From contig NZ_JACBZR010000001.1 of the NCBI RefSeq assembly GCF_013408335.1, positions 2,108,001 through 2,172,000 of the forward strand: a stretch of DNA of 64,000 bases, read 5' to 3'. The position numbers and the translations under genes are program-made. The notes under the pieces were generated by a model that was not told where the DNA came from, ran no database searches, and saw nothing but the letters and a program-made list of their open reading frames with translations. Position 1 is the first letter of the stretch. Every line of letters starts with the position of its first letter. Below are positions 50,583 through 60,861 of this stretch, one piece after another. The stretch comes from Nocardioides panzhihuensis (GTDB taxonomy: Bacteria > Actinomycetota > Actinomycetes > Propionibacteriales > Nocardioidaceae).

Positions 50583-51446
50583 ATGTCCATCACCAAGACG
50601 CCGTACAGCACCCCCACGCCCGCACGCATAGCCCGCTCTCGCGGAATCGTGACCGTCGCCTGCACGGTCACGGTCGCCTTGGCGGTCATCGCCTCGACGA
50701 GGGGCGAGGTGATGACCTACACGGCCGGGTTCGCACCTGCCTGGGTAGCCGTCGTCGCGTGTGCCCTGGGCCTGGTCGGTGTCGCGCTGCCGGCCGGGCA
50801 CTCGGCCTCGGCCGCGATCTCCTGGACCGGCGTGACCCTGCTCAGCTGGTCGGCCGCCGGACTGGTCTTCGACATCTTCCGCGCTGCAGCCGTCCTCGGC
50901 GTCCCCGGGCTTCCACCGATGGTGGACTGGCTCGGGCTCTCCGTGCGGGCCATGGCGCTCACGTCCGGGGTCCTGCTGACGGCAACGACCCTGCGGCGGG
51001 TCGACCGGCTGCGCCGCCCCGGACGCGCCTGGGTCATTGCCGCCTGGCTGTGCGCGGCGCCATACCCGCTGCTCAAGGCGTACTGGTGGGGCGGCGGAGA
51101 CCTGGGTTCGGAGGCGATCGGGCACACGGGCTCCTTTCCATACGGCGAGGTCGTCGTCTTCGCGCTGGCCGCGGTATGGGCCACTGCGCTCGCGGCACCG
51201 GTGCCCGCGTCGCTTCCCCGCACGCTCCTCGTCGCAGGTGGCTGGTTCGCCGCGGCTGCCCTGCTCAACCTCGGCGCGCTGGCAGCATTCGGAACCCTGG
51301 CCGACGTGCTCGGGATCGTCGACGGACCGATCTCCTTCCACGACGGCCGTTGGGTCGTGACTCCGGTGTACGCCTCGTGGCTGGCGCTGGGCATCGTCCT
51401 GGGCCGCCTCAGCCTGGCCGGCCCGCCTGCGCGCCGACGCCGCTAG
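50583..51446 (+). CDS. Polytopic membrane protein of unknown function
   Basis: 287 residues with about seven hydrophobic segments (for example IVTVACTVTVALAVIAS, VAVVACALGLVGVALPAG, AWVIAAWLCAAPYPLLKAY, LLVAGGWFAAAALLNLGALA). I do not recognise a family. It ends nine bases before a histidine kinase gene and is plausibly the sensor or target of that two-component system (inference). Confidence 0.7.
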   Translation: MSITKTPYSTPTPARIARSRGIVTVACTVTVALAVIASTRGEVMTYTAGFAPAWVAVVACALGLVGVALPAGHSASAAISWTGVTLLSWSAAGLVFDIFRAAAVLGVPGLPPMVDWLGLSVRAMALTSGVLLTATTLRRVDRLRRPGRAWVIAAWLCAAPYPLLKAYWWGGGDLGSEAIGHTGSFPYGEVVVFALAAVWATALAAPVPASLPRTLLVAGGWFAAAALLNLGALAAFGTLADVLGIVDGPISFHDGRWVVTPVYASWLALGIVLGRLSLAGPPARRRR

Positions 51447-51455
51447 CCTGTCCCC

Positions 51456-52607
51456 ATGTCGCTGCCGCTTCGGAGGAGCCTCGATCACACGGCTCTGCTG
51501 CTCGGCATTCCCGTTCTCGCCCTGTCGGTGTTCGTCGCCGCCGTCTCGCTGCCCGCGAGCGGTGCCGCCGTGGTCTGCGCTGCGTCGGTCGTGGCACACC
51601 TCGCACTTGCGCTCAGACTGTCCCGGCCACGTCTCTCCTTCGCCACGGTGGCCGCCTGCATCGGCGTACTGGCCCTGACCAGCGGCTTGTTCATCGTGGT
51701 GCCGTCCGTGCTGACGTTCCCCGTCGCCCTGTACGCGGTGACAGCCCACGGCAGTCGGCTGGACGGAATGGCAGCCGCGGGGGTCGGGGTCCTCGGCGCG
51801 GTCTTCGGCACGTGGCGGTTCGTCACCGATGCGAGCGTCCGAGCGGAGGGGCTCGAGCCACACGCGGGCTTCGTACTGGTGACCCTCCTCTCCGTCGTCG
51901 CGGCAACCTGGGCCCTGGGGCAGCGGACCCGTGGCGACATCGCCCGAGCGAAGGCCGACGAACAGCGGGCGACGGAACGGGTCTCCGCGGCGGCACGCGA
52001 CGAGCGGACCAGGATCGCCATCGAGATGCACGATGTCGTGGCTCATTCGCTCGCGGTGATCGTGAGCCAGGCACGCGGTGCCCAGTACACCGACCGCTCC
52101 GACTGGCAGGTGCCGATCGACACCCTGTCGACGATCGAGAGAACCGGCCGCGAGGCGCTCAGCGAGATGCGCGGCATCCTCGGCCTGCTGCGCGACGGTG
52201 GCCGGGACGGTGACCTGGCCCCCGTACCGGCTCTCGGTGACCTGCCCGAGCTGGTCACCCGCTTCCCGTCCGCTCGACTCACCGTCGTCGGGACACCACA
52301 ACCGTTGTCGCCGGCCCGCGAGCTGGCGGTCTACAGAGCTGCCCAGGAGTCGCTCACCAACGTCCTCAAGCACTCGGGCCACGGGGCGGCTGCCGAGGTC
52401 ACGCTCACGTGGGCGCCCGCCCGGCTGGTCCTGGAGGTGACGGACGACGGGGACGGGGTGACCACCGACGACGGCGCGGCCGGTCTCGGTCTTTCCGGGA
52501 TGCGTTACCGGGTGGAGGCGCTCGGTGGGACGGCAGTTGCCGGGCCGAAGCGGGCGGGAGGATTTGCCGTGACCGTGTCGCTGCCGACCGAGGAGGAGGA
52601 CCGGTGA
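51456..52607 (+). CDS. Two-component sensor histidine kinase (HisKA_3 type)
   Basis: 383 residues. About five N-terminal membrane segments are followed by a HisKA_3 dimerisation domain with the phospho-accepting histidine in RIAIEMHDVVAHSLAVIV (about residue 195), and an HATPase_c domain (QESLTNVLKHSGHGAAAEV, DDGDGVTTDDGAAGLGLSGM). This is the NarX/DesK-like class. ATG 51456 has TAGCCT six bases upstream (leaderless). It overlaps the response regulator (GTGA). Confidence 0.92.
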   Translation: MSLPLRRSLDHTALLLGIPVLALSVFVAAVSLPASGAAVVCAASVVAHLALALRLSRPRLSFATVAACIGVLALTSGLFIVVPSVLTFPVALYAVTAHGSRLDGMAAAGVGVLGAVFGTWRFVTDASVRAEGLEPHAGFVLVTLLSVVAATWALGQRTRGDIARAKADEQRATERVSAAARDERTRIAIEMHDVVAHSLAVIVSQARGAQYTDRSDWQVPIDTLSTIERTGREALSEMRGILGLLRDGGRDGDLAPVPALGDLPELVTRFPSARLTVVGTPQPLSPARELAVYRAAQESLTNVLKHSGHGAAAEVTLTWAPARLVLEVTDDGDGVTTDDGAAGLGLSGMRYRVEALGGTAVAGPKRAGGFAVTVSLPTEEEDR

Positions 52608-53293
52608 CCATCAGGGTCTTCATCGTCGATGACCAGGAGCTCGTACGTGCGGGCTGTGAGATGGTGATCGCCGCCCAGCCGGACATGGAGGTGGTGGGTA
52701 CCGCCGGTGACGGCGCGACTGCCTTGGAGCGGCTGGCCGTCACACGTGCCGACGTCGTGCTCATGGACATCCGCATGCCACGAGTCGATGGTGTGGAAGC
52801 GACCCGGCGGCTGCGGGCTCGAAGTGACCAGCCCCGGGTGCTGGTCCTCACCACGTTCGACTTCGACGAGTACGTCGTCGCAGCGCTGGCGGCCGGTGCC
52901 AGTGGCTTCCTGGTCAAGGACGCTCCCGCCGACGAGCTCCTCAGGGCGATCCGATCGGTGGCCGGTGGGGACGCCGCACTGTCTCCGTCTAGCACCCGGC
53001 GGCTGATCGAGCACGTCGCGAGCGACCTGCTCCCGTTCGACCCCGACCAGGGACCGCTCGTTCGGTTGACCGAGCGTGAACGGGATGTGTTCTGGGCGCT
53101 CGTCCGAGGTCGTTCGAACGCCGAGATCGCCACTGAGCTGCACCTGGCCCAAGGCACCGTCAAGCTCCACGTCGGCAGAATCCTGACCAAGCTGGAGCTC
53201 GAGGATCGTGTGCAGGTCGTGATCTTCGCCTACGAGAACCGCCTCGTCCGTGCGGGCCGGCCGCTGGCCGGAGAGTCCGACCAGCAGGCCTGA
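52604..53293 (+). CDS. Two-component response regulator, NarL/LuxR type
   Basis: 229 residues. The receiver domain begins TIRVFIVDDQELVRAG, with the phosphorylated aspartate in ADVVLMDIRMPR (about residue 53) and conserved Lys in GFLVKDAP. The C-terminal LuxR HTH reads LTERERDVFWALVRGRSNAE, IATELHLAQGTVKLHVGRIL. The GTG start overlaps the kinase stop (52604-52607), with AGGAGGA upstream. It is the partner of the preceding kinase. Confidence 0.93.
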   Translation: MTIRVFIVDDQELVRAGCEMVIAAQPDMEVVGTAGDGATALERLAVTRADVVLMDIRMPRVDGVEATRRLRARSDQPRVLVLTTFDFDEYVVAALAAGASGFLVKDAPADELLRAIRSVAGGDAALSPSSTRRLIEHVASDLLPFDPDQGPLVRLTERERDVFWALVRGRSNAEIATELHLAQGTVKLHVGRILTKLELEDRVQVVIFAYENRLVRAGRPLAGESDQQA

Positions 53294-53351
53294 GTCCGGC
53301 CGCAGCTAGGAATCGGTCATGCGCCTAGTGTGACCTGAGTCAGGGGTGGGT

Positions 53352-54956
53352 TCAAAGGGTCCGCTGAGGCGCCCGGTCGGTCGCGATGAGCTCGGCGGCG
53401 CGCTCGCCGATGAGGATCGACGGTGCGTTGGTGTGGCCGCGCACGATCCTGGGCATGATCGAGGCGTCGGCGACGCGGAGGCCCTCGACGCCGCGTACGC
53501 GCAGCCGGGGGTCGACCACGCTGGCCTCGTCCGTGCCCATCCGGCAGGTGCCGGTGGGATGGTAGAGGGTGTGCGCGTGGCGCTCCAGGATCGCGTCGGC
53601 GACCTCCTCCGCGGTCGAGTCGGTCGGGACGTCGGGGCGCAGGAACCTGCCGAGGATCGGTTTGAGCGAGGGCTGGGAGGCGATCTCCAGAGCCACCCGG
53701 ACGCCCTCGACCATCGCGGCGCGGTCCCTGCCCTCGGGGTCGGAGAGGTAGCGCGGGTCGATGACCGCCTTGGCGGACGGGTCGGTGGAAGCGAGCGTGA
53801 TCCGGCCGCGGCTGGCCGGGTCGACGAGGATGGGACCGGCGACGACCCCCTCACCTTGGAAGGCGATCAGGCCCTCATCGAAGAACCCGGCGGGGGCGAA
53901 GATCATCTCGATGTCGGGGGCGTCCAGGTCCGGGCGCGAGCGGAGGAAGCCGTACGCCTCCCCGACGTTCGAGGTGAGCATCCCGCGCCTGCGCAGCAGG
54001 TAGTCGGCCAGCTGCCGCAGCGACTCCGCGGTCGCCAGCGACCCGGTCTCGACCTCCCAGCCGATACCGGCGACGAGATGGTCGGCGAGGTTCTCCCCCA
54101 CCTCCTTCGCGTCATGGACGACGTCGATGCCGAAGCCCTTCAGCTGGGCGGCCGGCCCGATCCCGGAGAGCATCAGCAGCTGCGGGGTGTTGATCGCGCC
54201 GCCGGAGAGGATCACCTCACGGCGGGCGGTGATCGTCGTCCGCTGGCCGTCGACGACGGCCTCGACCCCGGTCGCCCGACTGCCGTCGAAGGTCACCCGG
54301 GAGACCTGGGCACCGGTGACCACTCTCAGGTTGGCGCGCTTGGCGGCGGGCTTGAGGTAGGCGGCGGCCGTGCTCCACCGGGCTCCCCTGCGCTGGGTGA
54401 CCATGGTCTCGACGAACGCCTCGGGGTTGGGGCCGTTGGCCCGCCCGCGCGGGTAGCCAGCCTGCTCGGCGGCCTGCAGGAACGACTCGGTGCAGGCACG
54501 CGGGCTTCGCTGCCGCTCGACGCGGACCGGGCCGCCGATACCGTCCAGAGCGGTGGCGTCCTCGACGTCCTCGAGCCGTGCGTACGTCTTCTTGACGGCA
54601 TCCCAGCCCCACTCGGGTCCGGCGGCCGCGCCCCATTCCTCGTAGTCGGCCTGGAAGCCCTTGACCCACATCATCGCGTTCATCGAGGAGCAGCCACCGA
54701 GCATCCGGCCGCGTGGCCAGTAGATCCTCCGGCCGCCGAGCTCGGGCTGTGGCTCGGTGGAGTAGTCCCAGTCGTGCTCGGTCTGGAAGAGCTTCGAGAA
54801 CGCGGCCGGAATGTGGATGTTCATACCCTTGTCGCGCTGCCCGGCCTCCAGCAGAGTCACCTGGACCCCCGGGTCCTCGCTGAGCCGCGCCGCGAGCACG
54901 GCGCCCGCCGATCCGGCCCCCACCACCACGTAGTCGCTGGTCAGTTCCTGGCTCAT
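53352..54956 (-). CDS. GMC family oxidoreductase (choline/alcohol dehydrogenase-like)
   Basis: A 534-residue FAD enzyme. Dinucleotide loop VVVGAGSAGAVLAARLSE is at about residues 10-27; GMC signature 1 is MLGGCSSMNAMMWVKG and signature 2 is GGAINTPQLLMLSGIGPA. The catalytic histidine lies in LYHPTGTCRMG near the C-terminus. Members oxidise alcohols such as choline, polyethylene glycol or fatty alcohols. AAGGAG (54964-54969) lies upstream of ATG 54956. No betaine or other diagnostic neighbour is present, so the substrate is open. Confidence 0.9.
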   Translation of the reverse strand: MSQELTSDYVVVGAGSAGAVLAARLSEDPGVQVTLLEAGQRDKGMNIHIPAAFSKLFQTEHDWDYSTEPQPELGGRRIYWPRGRMLGGCSSMNAMMWVKGFQADYEEWGAAAGPEWGWDAVKKTYARLEDVEDATALDGIGGPVRVERQRSPRACTESFLQAAEQAGYPRGRANGPNPEAFVETMVTQRRGARWSTAAAYLKPAAKRANLRVVTGAQVSRVTFDGSRATGVEAVVDGQRTTITARREVILSGGAINTPQLLMLSGIGPAAQLKGFGIDVVHDAKEVGENLADHLVAGIGWEVETGSLATAESLRQLADYLLRRRGMLTSNVGEAYGFLRSRPDLDAPDIEMIFAPAGFFDEGLIAFQGEGVVAGPILVDPASRGRITLASTDPSAKAVIDPRYLSDPEGRDRAAMVEGVRVALEIASQPSLKPILGRFLRPDVPTDSTAEEVADAILERHAHTLYHPTGTCRMGTDEASVVDPRLRVRGVEGLRVADASIMPRIVRGHTNAPSILIGERAAELIATDRAPQRTL

Positions 54957-55050
54957 ACCGGATCTCCTTCGTCGACGGTGACGGGCCTAGCGGGCCTACG
55001 GTCGCAGAGGTGAGGTTGGAGAAGGGTTGAGCCCGCGATGGTCAGCTCGG

Positions 55051-55155
55051 CGCCGAGAGGTCACCTTCTGACGCCGAGAAGTCACTATTTGGCGGCGAGG
55101 AGTCAGTTCTACTGGCCTCTTGGTCAGAAACTGACATCTCGCGGTCAGAAACTGA
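55051..55155. repeat. Five 21-bp tandem repeats next to the recombinase gene
   Basis: Units start at 55051, 55072, 55093, 55114 and 55135. The first three share CGCCGAGA-GTCA (or CGGCGAGGAGTCA) and the last two end in GGTCAGAAACTGA, the reverse-complement flavour of the same unit. They match the array in kdd (1165-1269) in period and sequence. Here the array is intergenic, between the end of the recombinase gene and the GMC oxidoreductase promoter. Confidence 0.82.
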
Positions 55156-55173
55156 CGTTTCGGGGTGGGTGGG

Positions 55174-56136
55174 TCAGTCGGCGAGGAAGGCACCCAGGGC
55201 GTACGCGGGGTGGCGGTCCAGGTTGTGCCGGCCGCGGTCGTAGCGGCGGGTGGTGCGGGGGTCGGCGTGACCGGCGGCGTCCTGGACGTCCTCGAGAGGT
55301 ACGCCGGCCTCGCGGGCCAGGGTGACGAAGGTGTGGCGGAGGCTGTGCGGAGAGAGCTTGTCGCCGTGCTCGACGCCGGCGGCGGCGCCGAGGCGGCGGA
55401 TGAGACGGAAGGCCTCGGAGCGGTGCCAGCGGTTGCCGGTGCTCGTGACGAAGACCGGGCCATCGACTCGGGCGTCGAGGTAGCTGTCGAGCGCCTGTGA
55501 CGTCGCCGGGTTGAGGACGACGTCGCGGCGAGCGCCGCCCTTGCGGGTGATGGTCAGGATGCGGTGGCCGCGGGAGTGGCTGAGATCGGTCACGTCGGCG
55601 CCGAGAGCCTCGGAGATGCGCAGGCCGTCGTGGAGCAGAAGGGTCACGAGCGCCGCGGCGCGGCTGGAGTGCTCGCGTGCGGCGGCGAGGAACGCCCGTG
55701 CCTCTCCCCTGTCCATGCCCAGCGTCTGGGAGTCGTTGCTTGTCTTGGGGCGCTTGATGTGCTCGGCCGGCGATGTGGTCAGGGCGCCCTCGGCCACGCC
55801 GTATCGGTAGAAGCCGGCGATCGCGGAGAGCCGCCGGGCGATCGTTGCCGGGCTGCGCCGCGTCTCCAGGTGGCGGGCATAGCCGTCGACCATCGCACGG
55901 TTGGCGGCGAGCGGGTCGATCTCCAACGCCGCGCACCAGCTGAACCAGTCGGCGAGGTCTCTTCCGTACGCCGCGCGGGTGTGCCCTGCGTAGGAGAGCA
56001 GGAACCTGCGGGCGAGGGCCTCGGCACGTTTTCCTCGGGGCAGCTCCCCGAGGTCGTCGAGGAACAGCTCTCTGACGGATTCCGTCACCGCCAGGTCTGT
56101 GGAGGGGGTCTGCGGATCGTTCTCGAGCGTGCTCAC
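55174..56136 (-). CDS. Tyrosine recombinase/integrase (XerC/D-like)
   Basis: 320 residues from GTG 56136. A SAM-like core-binding domain (RFLLSYAGHTRAAYGRDLADWF) precedes the catalytic domain. The catalytic residues are Arg in LLHDGLRISEALGAD, Lys in TITRKGGARRD, HxLR in SPHSLRHTFVTLAREAG, His in DAAGHADPRTTRRYD, and Tyr in that last segment. TATGAT lies seven bases before this GTG; ATGs at 56145/56148 would sit within the operator. The gene is divergent from the coiled-coil protein across two palindromes. No phage genes, excisionase or attachment repeats accompany it, so its target is unclear. Confidence 0.88.
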   Translation of the reverse strand: MSTLENDPQTPSTDLAVTESVRELFLDDLGELPRGKRAEALARRFLLSYAGHTRAAYGRDLADWFSWCAALEIDPLAANRAMVDGYARHLETRRSPATIARRLSAIAGFYRYGVAEGALTTSPAEHIKRPKTSNDSQTLGMDRGEARAFLAAAREHSSRAAALVTLLLHDGLRISEALGADVTDLSHSRGHRILTITRKGGARRDVVLNPATSQALDSYLDARVDGPVFVTSTGNRWHRSEAFRLIRRLGAAAGVEHGDKLSPHSLRHTFVTLAREAGVPLEDVQDAAGHADPRTTRRYDRGRHNLDRHPAYALGAFLAD

Positions 56137-56139
56137 GGC

Positions 56140-56167
56140 ACACATCATAATGCCAGTTATGTTGTGT
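56140..56167. promoter_or_regulatory. Palindromic operator over the recombinase promoter
   Basis: ACACATCATAA (56140-56150) and TTATGTTGTGT (56157-56167) form an 11-bp inverted repeat with one mismatch and a 6-bp centre. It covers the TATGAT box of the recombinase gene, as expected for a repressor site. Confidence 0.65.
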
Positions 56168-56206
56168 GTCTCCTCGGGATCTCATTTTGACGGCTTTCCG
56201 TTTTCG

Positions 56207-56237
56207 TTACGTCTTTCGTCACGTTATGCTGACGTAA
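56207..56237. promoter_or_regulatory. Inverted repeat over the coiled-coil gene promoter
   Basis: TTACGTC (56207-56213) and GACGTAA (56231-56237) are perfect 7-bp arms; flanking TTTCCGT and ACGGAAA extend the symmetry with a small bulge. It encloses TATGCT (56225-56230), which ends six bases before the ATG at 56237. Confidence 0.58.
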
Positions 56238-57331
56238 TGACGGAAACGATTGCTGTCGATGAGAAGCGCTGTCGCTTCCCCGGCTGTCCTCTGCCCGCGG
56301 CGGTGCCGGAGAACGGAAGCGGCCGGCCGCCGGAGTACTGCGACGATCCCGCCCACAACCGCGCCGCAGCCTGGCGCGAGCGGAAGCGCCTGCAGCGGCT
56401 CGTCGCGGAGAGGCCGTTCGAAGAGACCGCACGGCCCGTCCAAGCCGCCCAGCAGCGGGCCGCGGAGATCACCACCCAGCTGACCCAGCTCGCCGACAGG
56501 TTTCTCGACCAGCTCCCGAAGGCGCTGGAGGAGCTGCGTACGCTCGGCGACCTGACCGCTGCCGAGGCCCAGATCGCCACCGTCCAGAGCGAGGCGCAGG
56601 AGCAGATCGCCGCAGCGAGCGCTCAAGCGGTGCGGGCCGAGCAAGCCCGGCGTGCGGCCGAGGCCGAACGGGACGAGGCGGATGCCGCCGCCGCGGAGGC
56701 ATCGGAGGAGGCCGAACGCTCGGCCGAGATCCTGGGAGAGGCGCTGGCCGCCACGGCCGCGGCCGAGGAGTCACGCCAGACCGCGCAGACTGCCCTCGAG
56801 ACAGTCGAGTCCGAGGCGGGGTCCGCCGCCGTGCGGGCCGCCGAGACGGTCGCCGCGCTGGAGAGCCGGCTCGCAGAAGTGACCTCCGAGCGAACAATCC
56901 TGACCGAGAACCTCGAGAAGGCACGCGCCGAGCACGCCGCAGCCGTGCAACGCCGCCGGAGCGAGACCGCGCGCGCCGACCACGCCGAGAAGGAGATGGC
57001 GCGGCTGCAGGAGCAGCTGGTCGCGGAGAAGAAGGCCGCCGAGAAGGCAGCGGCCGGCGCGGAGACGACGACTGCCGGGCTGCGTACGCAGCGTGACACC
57101 GCGCTCGAGCAGGTCGACGCCCTTCGGGACCGGCTCGCCGACCTCCGCGGCAGCGAGGCCGCGGCGAAGGCGGATCGCGACGCCACCCGGGCCGAGCTCG
57201 AACGTGAGCGCGCCCACGCGAGCGAGCGGCTCGAGGACCTGAAGGCGGCCCACCGAGCCCAGTTCGCGCAGCTGATGGAGCAGATCGAGCGACGTACGCC
57301 GTCGACCGATCTTCCCGAGGAACCTTCGTGA
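56237..57331 (+). CDS. Zinc-knuckle plus long coiled-coil protein (KfrA-like in shape)
   Basis: 364 residues. The first 41 hold a C-x4-C-x17-C-x4-H putative zinc site (CRFPGC, YCDDPAH), followed by NRAAAWRERKR, a basic stretch likely to touch DNA. From about residue 65 to 345 the protein is an almost unbroken Ala/Glu/Arg-rich coiled coil. The overall design recalls plasmid KfrA-type DNA-organising proteins, but sequence identity is not evident. It is divergent from a tyrosine recombinase with shared operators, and the gene appears leaderless. Function unknown; possibly an accessory or repressor of the recombinase. Confidence 0.72.
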   Translation: MTETIAVDEKRCRFPGCPLPAAVPENGSGRPPEYCDDPAHNRAAAWRERKRLQRLVAERPFEETARPVQAAQQRAAEITTQLTQLADRFLDQLPKALEELRTLGDLTAAEAQIATVQSEAQEQIAAASAQAVRAEQARRAAEAERDEADAAAAEASEEAERSAEILGEALAATAAAEESRQTAQTALETVESEAGSAAVRAAETVAALESRLAEVTSERTILTENLEKARAEHAAAVQRRRSETARADHAEKEMARLQEQLVAEKKAAEKAAAGAETTTAGLRTQRDTALEQVDALRDRLADLRGSEAAAKADRDATRAELERERAHASERLEDLKAAHRAQFAQLMEQIERRTPSTDLPEEPS

Positions 57332-57390
57332 CACGCAGGGGCCCCAGTTGGAGGTACACGGGCCACATCCGCTAATGTTTCTTCTCGCAA

Positions 57391-57463
57391 GCGGACGTAG
57401 CTCAGTTGGTAGAGCGCAACCTTGCCAAGGTTGAGGTCGCGAGTTCGAGCCTCGTCGTCCGCT
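57391..57463 (+). tRNA. tRNA-Gly (anticodon GCC), second copy
   Basis: 73 nt, identical to 13496-13568, with GCC at 57424-57426. A TAATGT box followed by TTTCTTCTCG (57373-57388) lies just upstream and resembles the promoter of the first copy. A perfect terminator follows five bases downstream. Confidence 0.97.
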
Positions 57464-57467
57464 CCAC

Positions 57468-57497
57468 TCGAGGGCCGCCCGATCGGGCGGCCCTCGA
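57468..57497 (+). terminator. Terminator of tRNA-Gly copy 2
   Basis: TCGAGGGCCGCCC and GGGCGGCCCTCGA form a perfect 13-bp stem with a GATC loop, followed by TCAATTT. It starts five bases after the tRNA. Confidence 0.88.
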
Positions 57498-57633
57498 TCA
57501 ATTTCCCGTGGCGAAACCAGCATCTCGCCGCGACTGCTCTAGGATTTCACTGCTCTGGGATTCTTGGGCACCGGGTGCGGACGTCCCCGGGGGCGAGGCC
57601 GACAACCGAAGGACTGTGCGTGGGGGGCGTTGA

Positions 57634-58503
57634 ATGAGCGGCAAGTTCATCGACGCCTACGCCGTGCTCCAGGTCGCCCCGGACGCGGACGACGCGGCCG
57701 TGCGAGCCCGCCACCGAGAGCTGGCCAAGCAGTTCCACCCGGACCGTGGCGGCCGGGCAGCTGACGGCGAGCTGATGATGCGCATCAACCGGGCGCGTGA
57801 CGTTCTGCTCGATCCGGCCGCGAGGGCGACGCTCGACGAGGAGCTCGCCAGGCGCCGCCGCAAGCCCACTCCCTCGAAGCCCGGAGGGAAGGCACCCGAA
57901 GGCGCCCCAGGCCCAACATCACTGAGCCGCGACCGGCGTTGGCGAGCCCAGTGGGGCAGCGACACTCCCGTTGCAACGCCGCCACCCGACAGCACTTCCC
58001 AGGGCCCCGTGCCACCGCGGCCCGCTCGCGTGCGGCCCTCGGCCAGCCGGCTGCGTCAGACCACCCGCCAGGCTCGCTCGGCGAACCCGGCGCTCTCCCC
58101 TCGCCAGCGGCCGGTCGCACCGAAGCCACCGCCAGCGGCGACGGAACCGCCTCGTCCTCAGCAGGCCGGCTCGCCGACTGCAGGCGCGCAGGGTGTGCCG
58201 CCCCAGCCTGTGGCTCCCCAGCAGGCGAGCCCACCGCCCGCGACTCAGGCGGCAGACAAGTCCGGAAACGCTTGGTCGCTCTACTCCGCGCCGCTCGACG
58301 GCGTCTCGGTCGCATCGCTGCTCGCCAGCGTGCTGCTGTGTGGCCCGCTCGGTTTCATCCTCGGCATCATCGGCCTGGCCCGCACCGCCGATGAGAAGCG
58401 TCGCGGTCGCTGGGCCGCGGTCGCCGGCATCGCCATCAGCAGCCTCACGATGTTGGTCGCCATCGGCTACGTGATGCAGGCGATATCCGCGTCGGCCCCC
58501 TGA
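57634..58503 (+). CDS. J-domain protein with C-terminal DUF4190 membrane domain
   Basis: 289 residues. The N-terminal J domain (about residues 5-70) has the HPD motif in LAKQFHPDRGGRA and would recruit and stimulate Hsp70. A Pro/Ala/Gln-rich disordered linker (about 75-205) leads to two membrane segments of DUF4190 type (VASLLASVLLCGPLGFILGI, GLARTADEKRRGRWAAVAGI). This places DnaK recruitment at the membrane. A G-rich sequence precedes ATG 57634. The 170 bp before it hold only the tRNA terminator. Confidence 0.85.
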   Translation: MSGKFIDAYAVLQVAPDADDAAVRARHRELAKQFHPDRGGRAADGELMMRINRARDVLLDPAARATLDEELARRRRKPTPSKPGGKAPEGAPGPTSLSRDRRWRAQWGSDTPVATPPPDSTSQGPVPPRPARVRPSASRLRQTTRQARSANPALSPRQRPVAPKPPPAATEPPRPQQAGSPTAGAQGVPPQPVAPQQASPPPATQAADKSGNAWSLYSAPLDGVSVASLLASVLLCGPLGFILGIIGLARTADEKRRGRWAAVAGIAISSLTMLVAIGYVMQAISASAP

Positions 58504-58514
58504 CGCGGCTCAGC

Positions 58515-59069
58515 TCATCGCTCGGCCGGCAGCGGCGCCCCACCCAGTGACCACTCGGCGATCAGCCGGCAGCCGTGGTTGGCGTACCACTGCAGGCTGA
58601 TCCGGTCGGCACGGCACCGCGCCGGCAGCACGGGGGCGAGCGACTTACGTGTCGACTCGAGGTCCGCTCCCCCGGCGACGTGGTCGACGGTCAGGTGTGG
58701 CACCGGCTCGAATCGCCCTCCATAGGGTGGGCACTGCGGGAACGCGGCAGTCAGCTCGGCGGTGAGGGCCGCGAACGGCGCGGCCGGCTCCGGAGCCAGA
58801 TGGATGTTGCCGCCGGCGGACATCTCGACCGCGGCGAGGTCATAGGTCCAGGGCGAGGCGGCCTCCGTGATCTTCGCGACCCGCTCCAGATCGCTCGCCG
58901 ACGGCTCCGCCAGGAAGGGCGCCAACAGGGTGATGTGCGCATGGACGAATGCGGGATCGGCCGAAACGAACGAGTCGTCGTAGTGTCGCGTCCGCTCCAG
59001 GACGTACGTCTCCAGCTCCGGCACCGGCACGACCAGCACCGAGTGCCCCGCCGGTGCGCGTCTCGTCAT
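58515..59069 (-). CDS. 2H phosphoesterase superfamily protein (2'-5' RNA ligase-like)
   Basis: 184 residues with both catalytic HxT/S motifs: AFVHAHITLLAPF (about residue 45) and PHLTVDHVAGG (about residue 125). Such proteins hydrolyse 2',3'-cyclic phosphates or related nucleotides. ATG 59069 is used; an ATG five codons upstream (59084) is possible, neither having a clear ribosome-binding site. Confidence 0.82.
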   Translation of the reverse strand: MTRRAPAGHSVLVVPVPELETYVLERTRHYDDSFVSADPAFVHAHITLLAPFLAEPSASDLERVAKITEAASPWTYDLAAVEMSAGGNIHLAPEPAAPFAALTAELTAAFPQCPPYGGRFEPVPHLTVDHVAGGADLESTRKSLAPVLPARCRADRISLQWYANHGCRLIAEWSLGGAPLPAER

Positions 59070-59126
59070 GGGTTGGATTCTCATCGATGGCAGACCCCGG
59101 GCGCGAACCGGCCTCGGCTGGGCTAG

Positions 59127-60854
<1,728 letters not shown>

Positions 60855-60861
60855 CCGAGGA

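Noticed and set aside
50277..52382. Very long minus-strand open frame opposite the membrane-protein and kinase genes
   Set aside because: It is an antisense shadow caused by G+C-rich third positions; its product is Arg/Gln/Gly-rich with no domain, while the plus strand carries clear kinase motifs.
53346..55013. Long plus-strand open frame opposite the GMC oxidoreductase
   Set aside because: Antisense shadow of a gene with FAD and GMC signatures.
55174..57463. Integrated element with tRNA-Gly as attachment site
   Set aside because: The tRNA-Gly end is not repeated on the far side of the recombinase within range; the only other copy is a whole functional tRNA 44 kb away with ordinary genes between.
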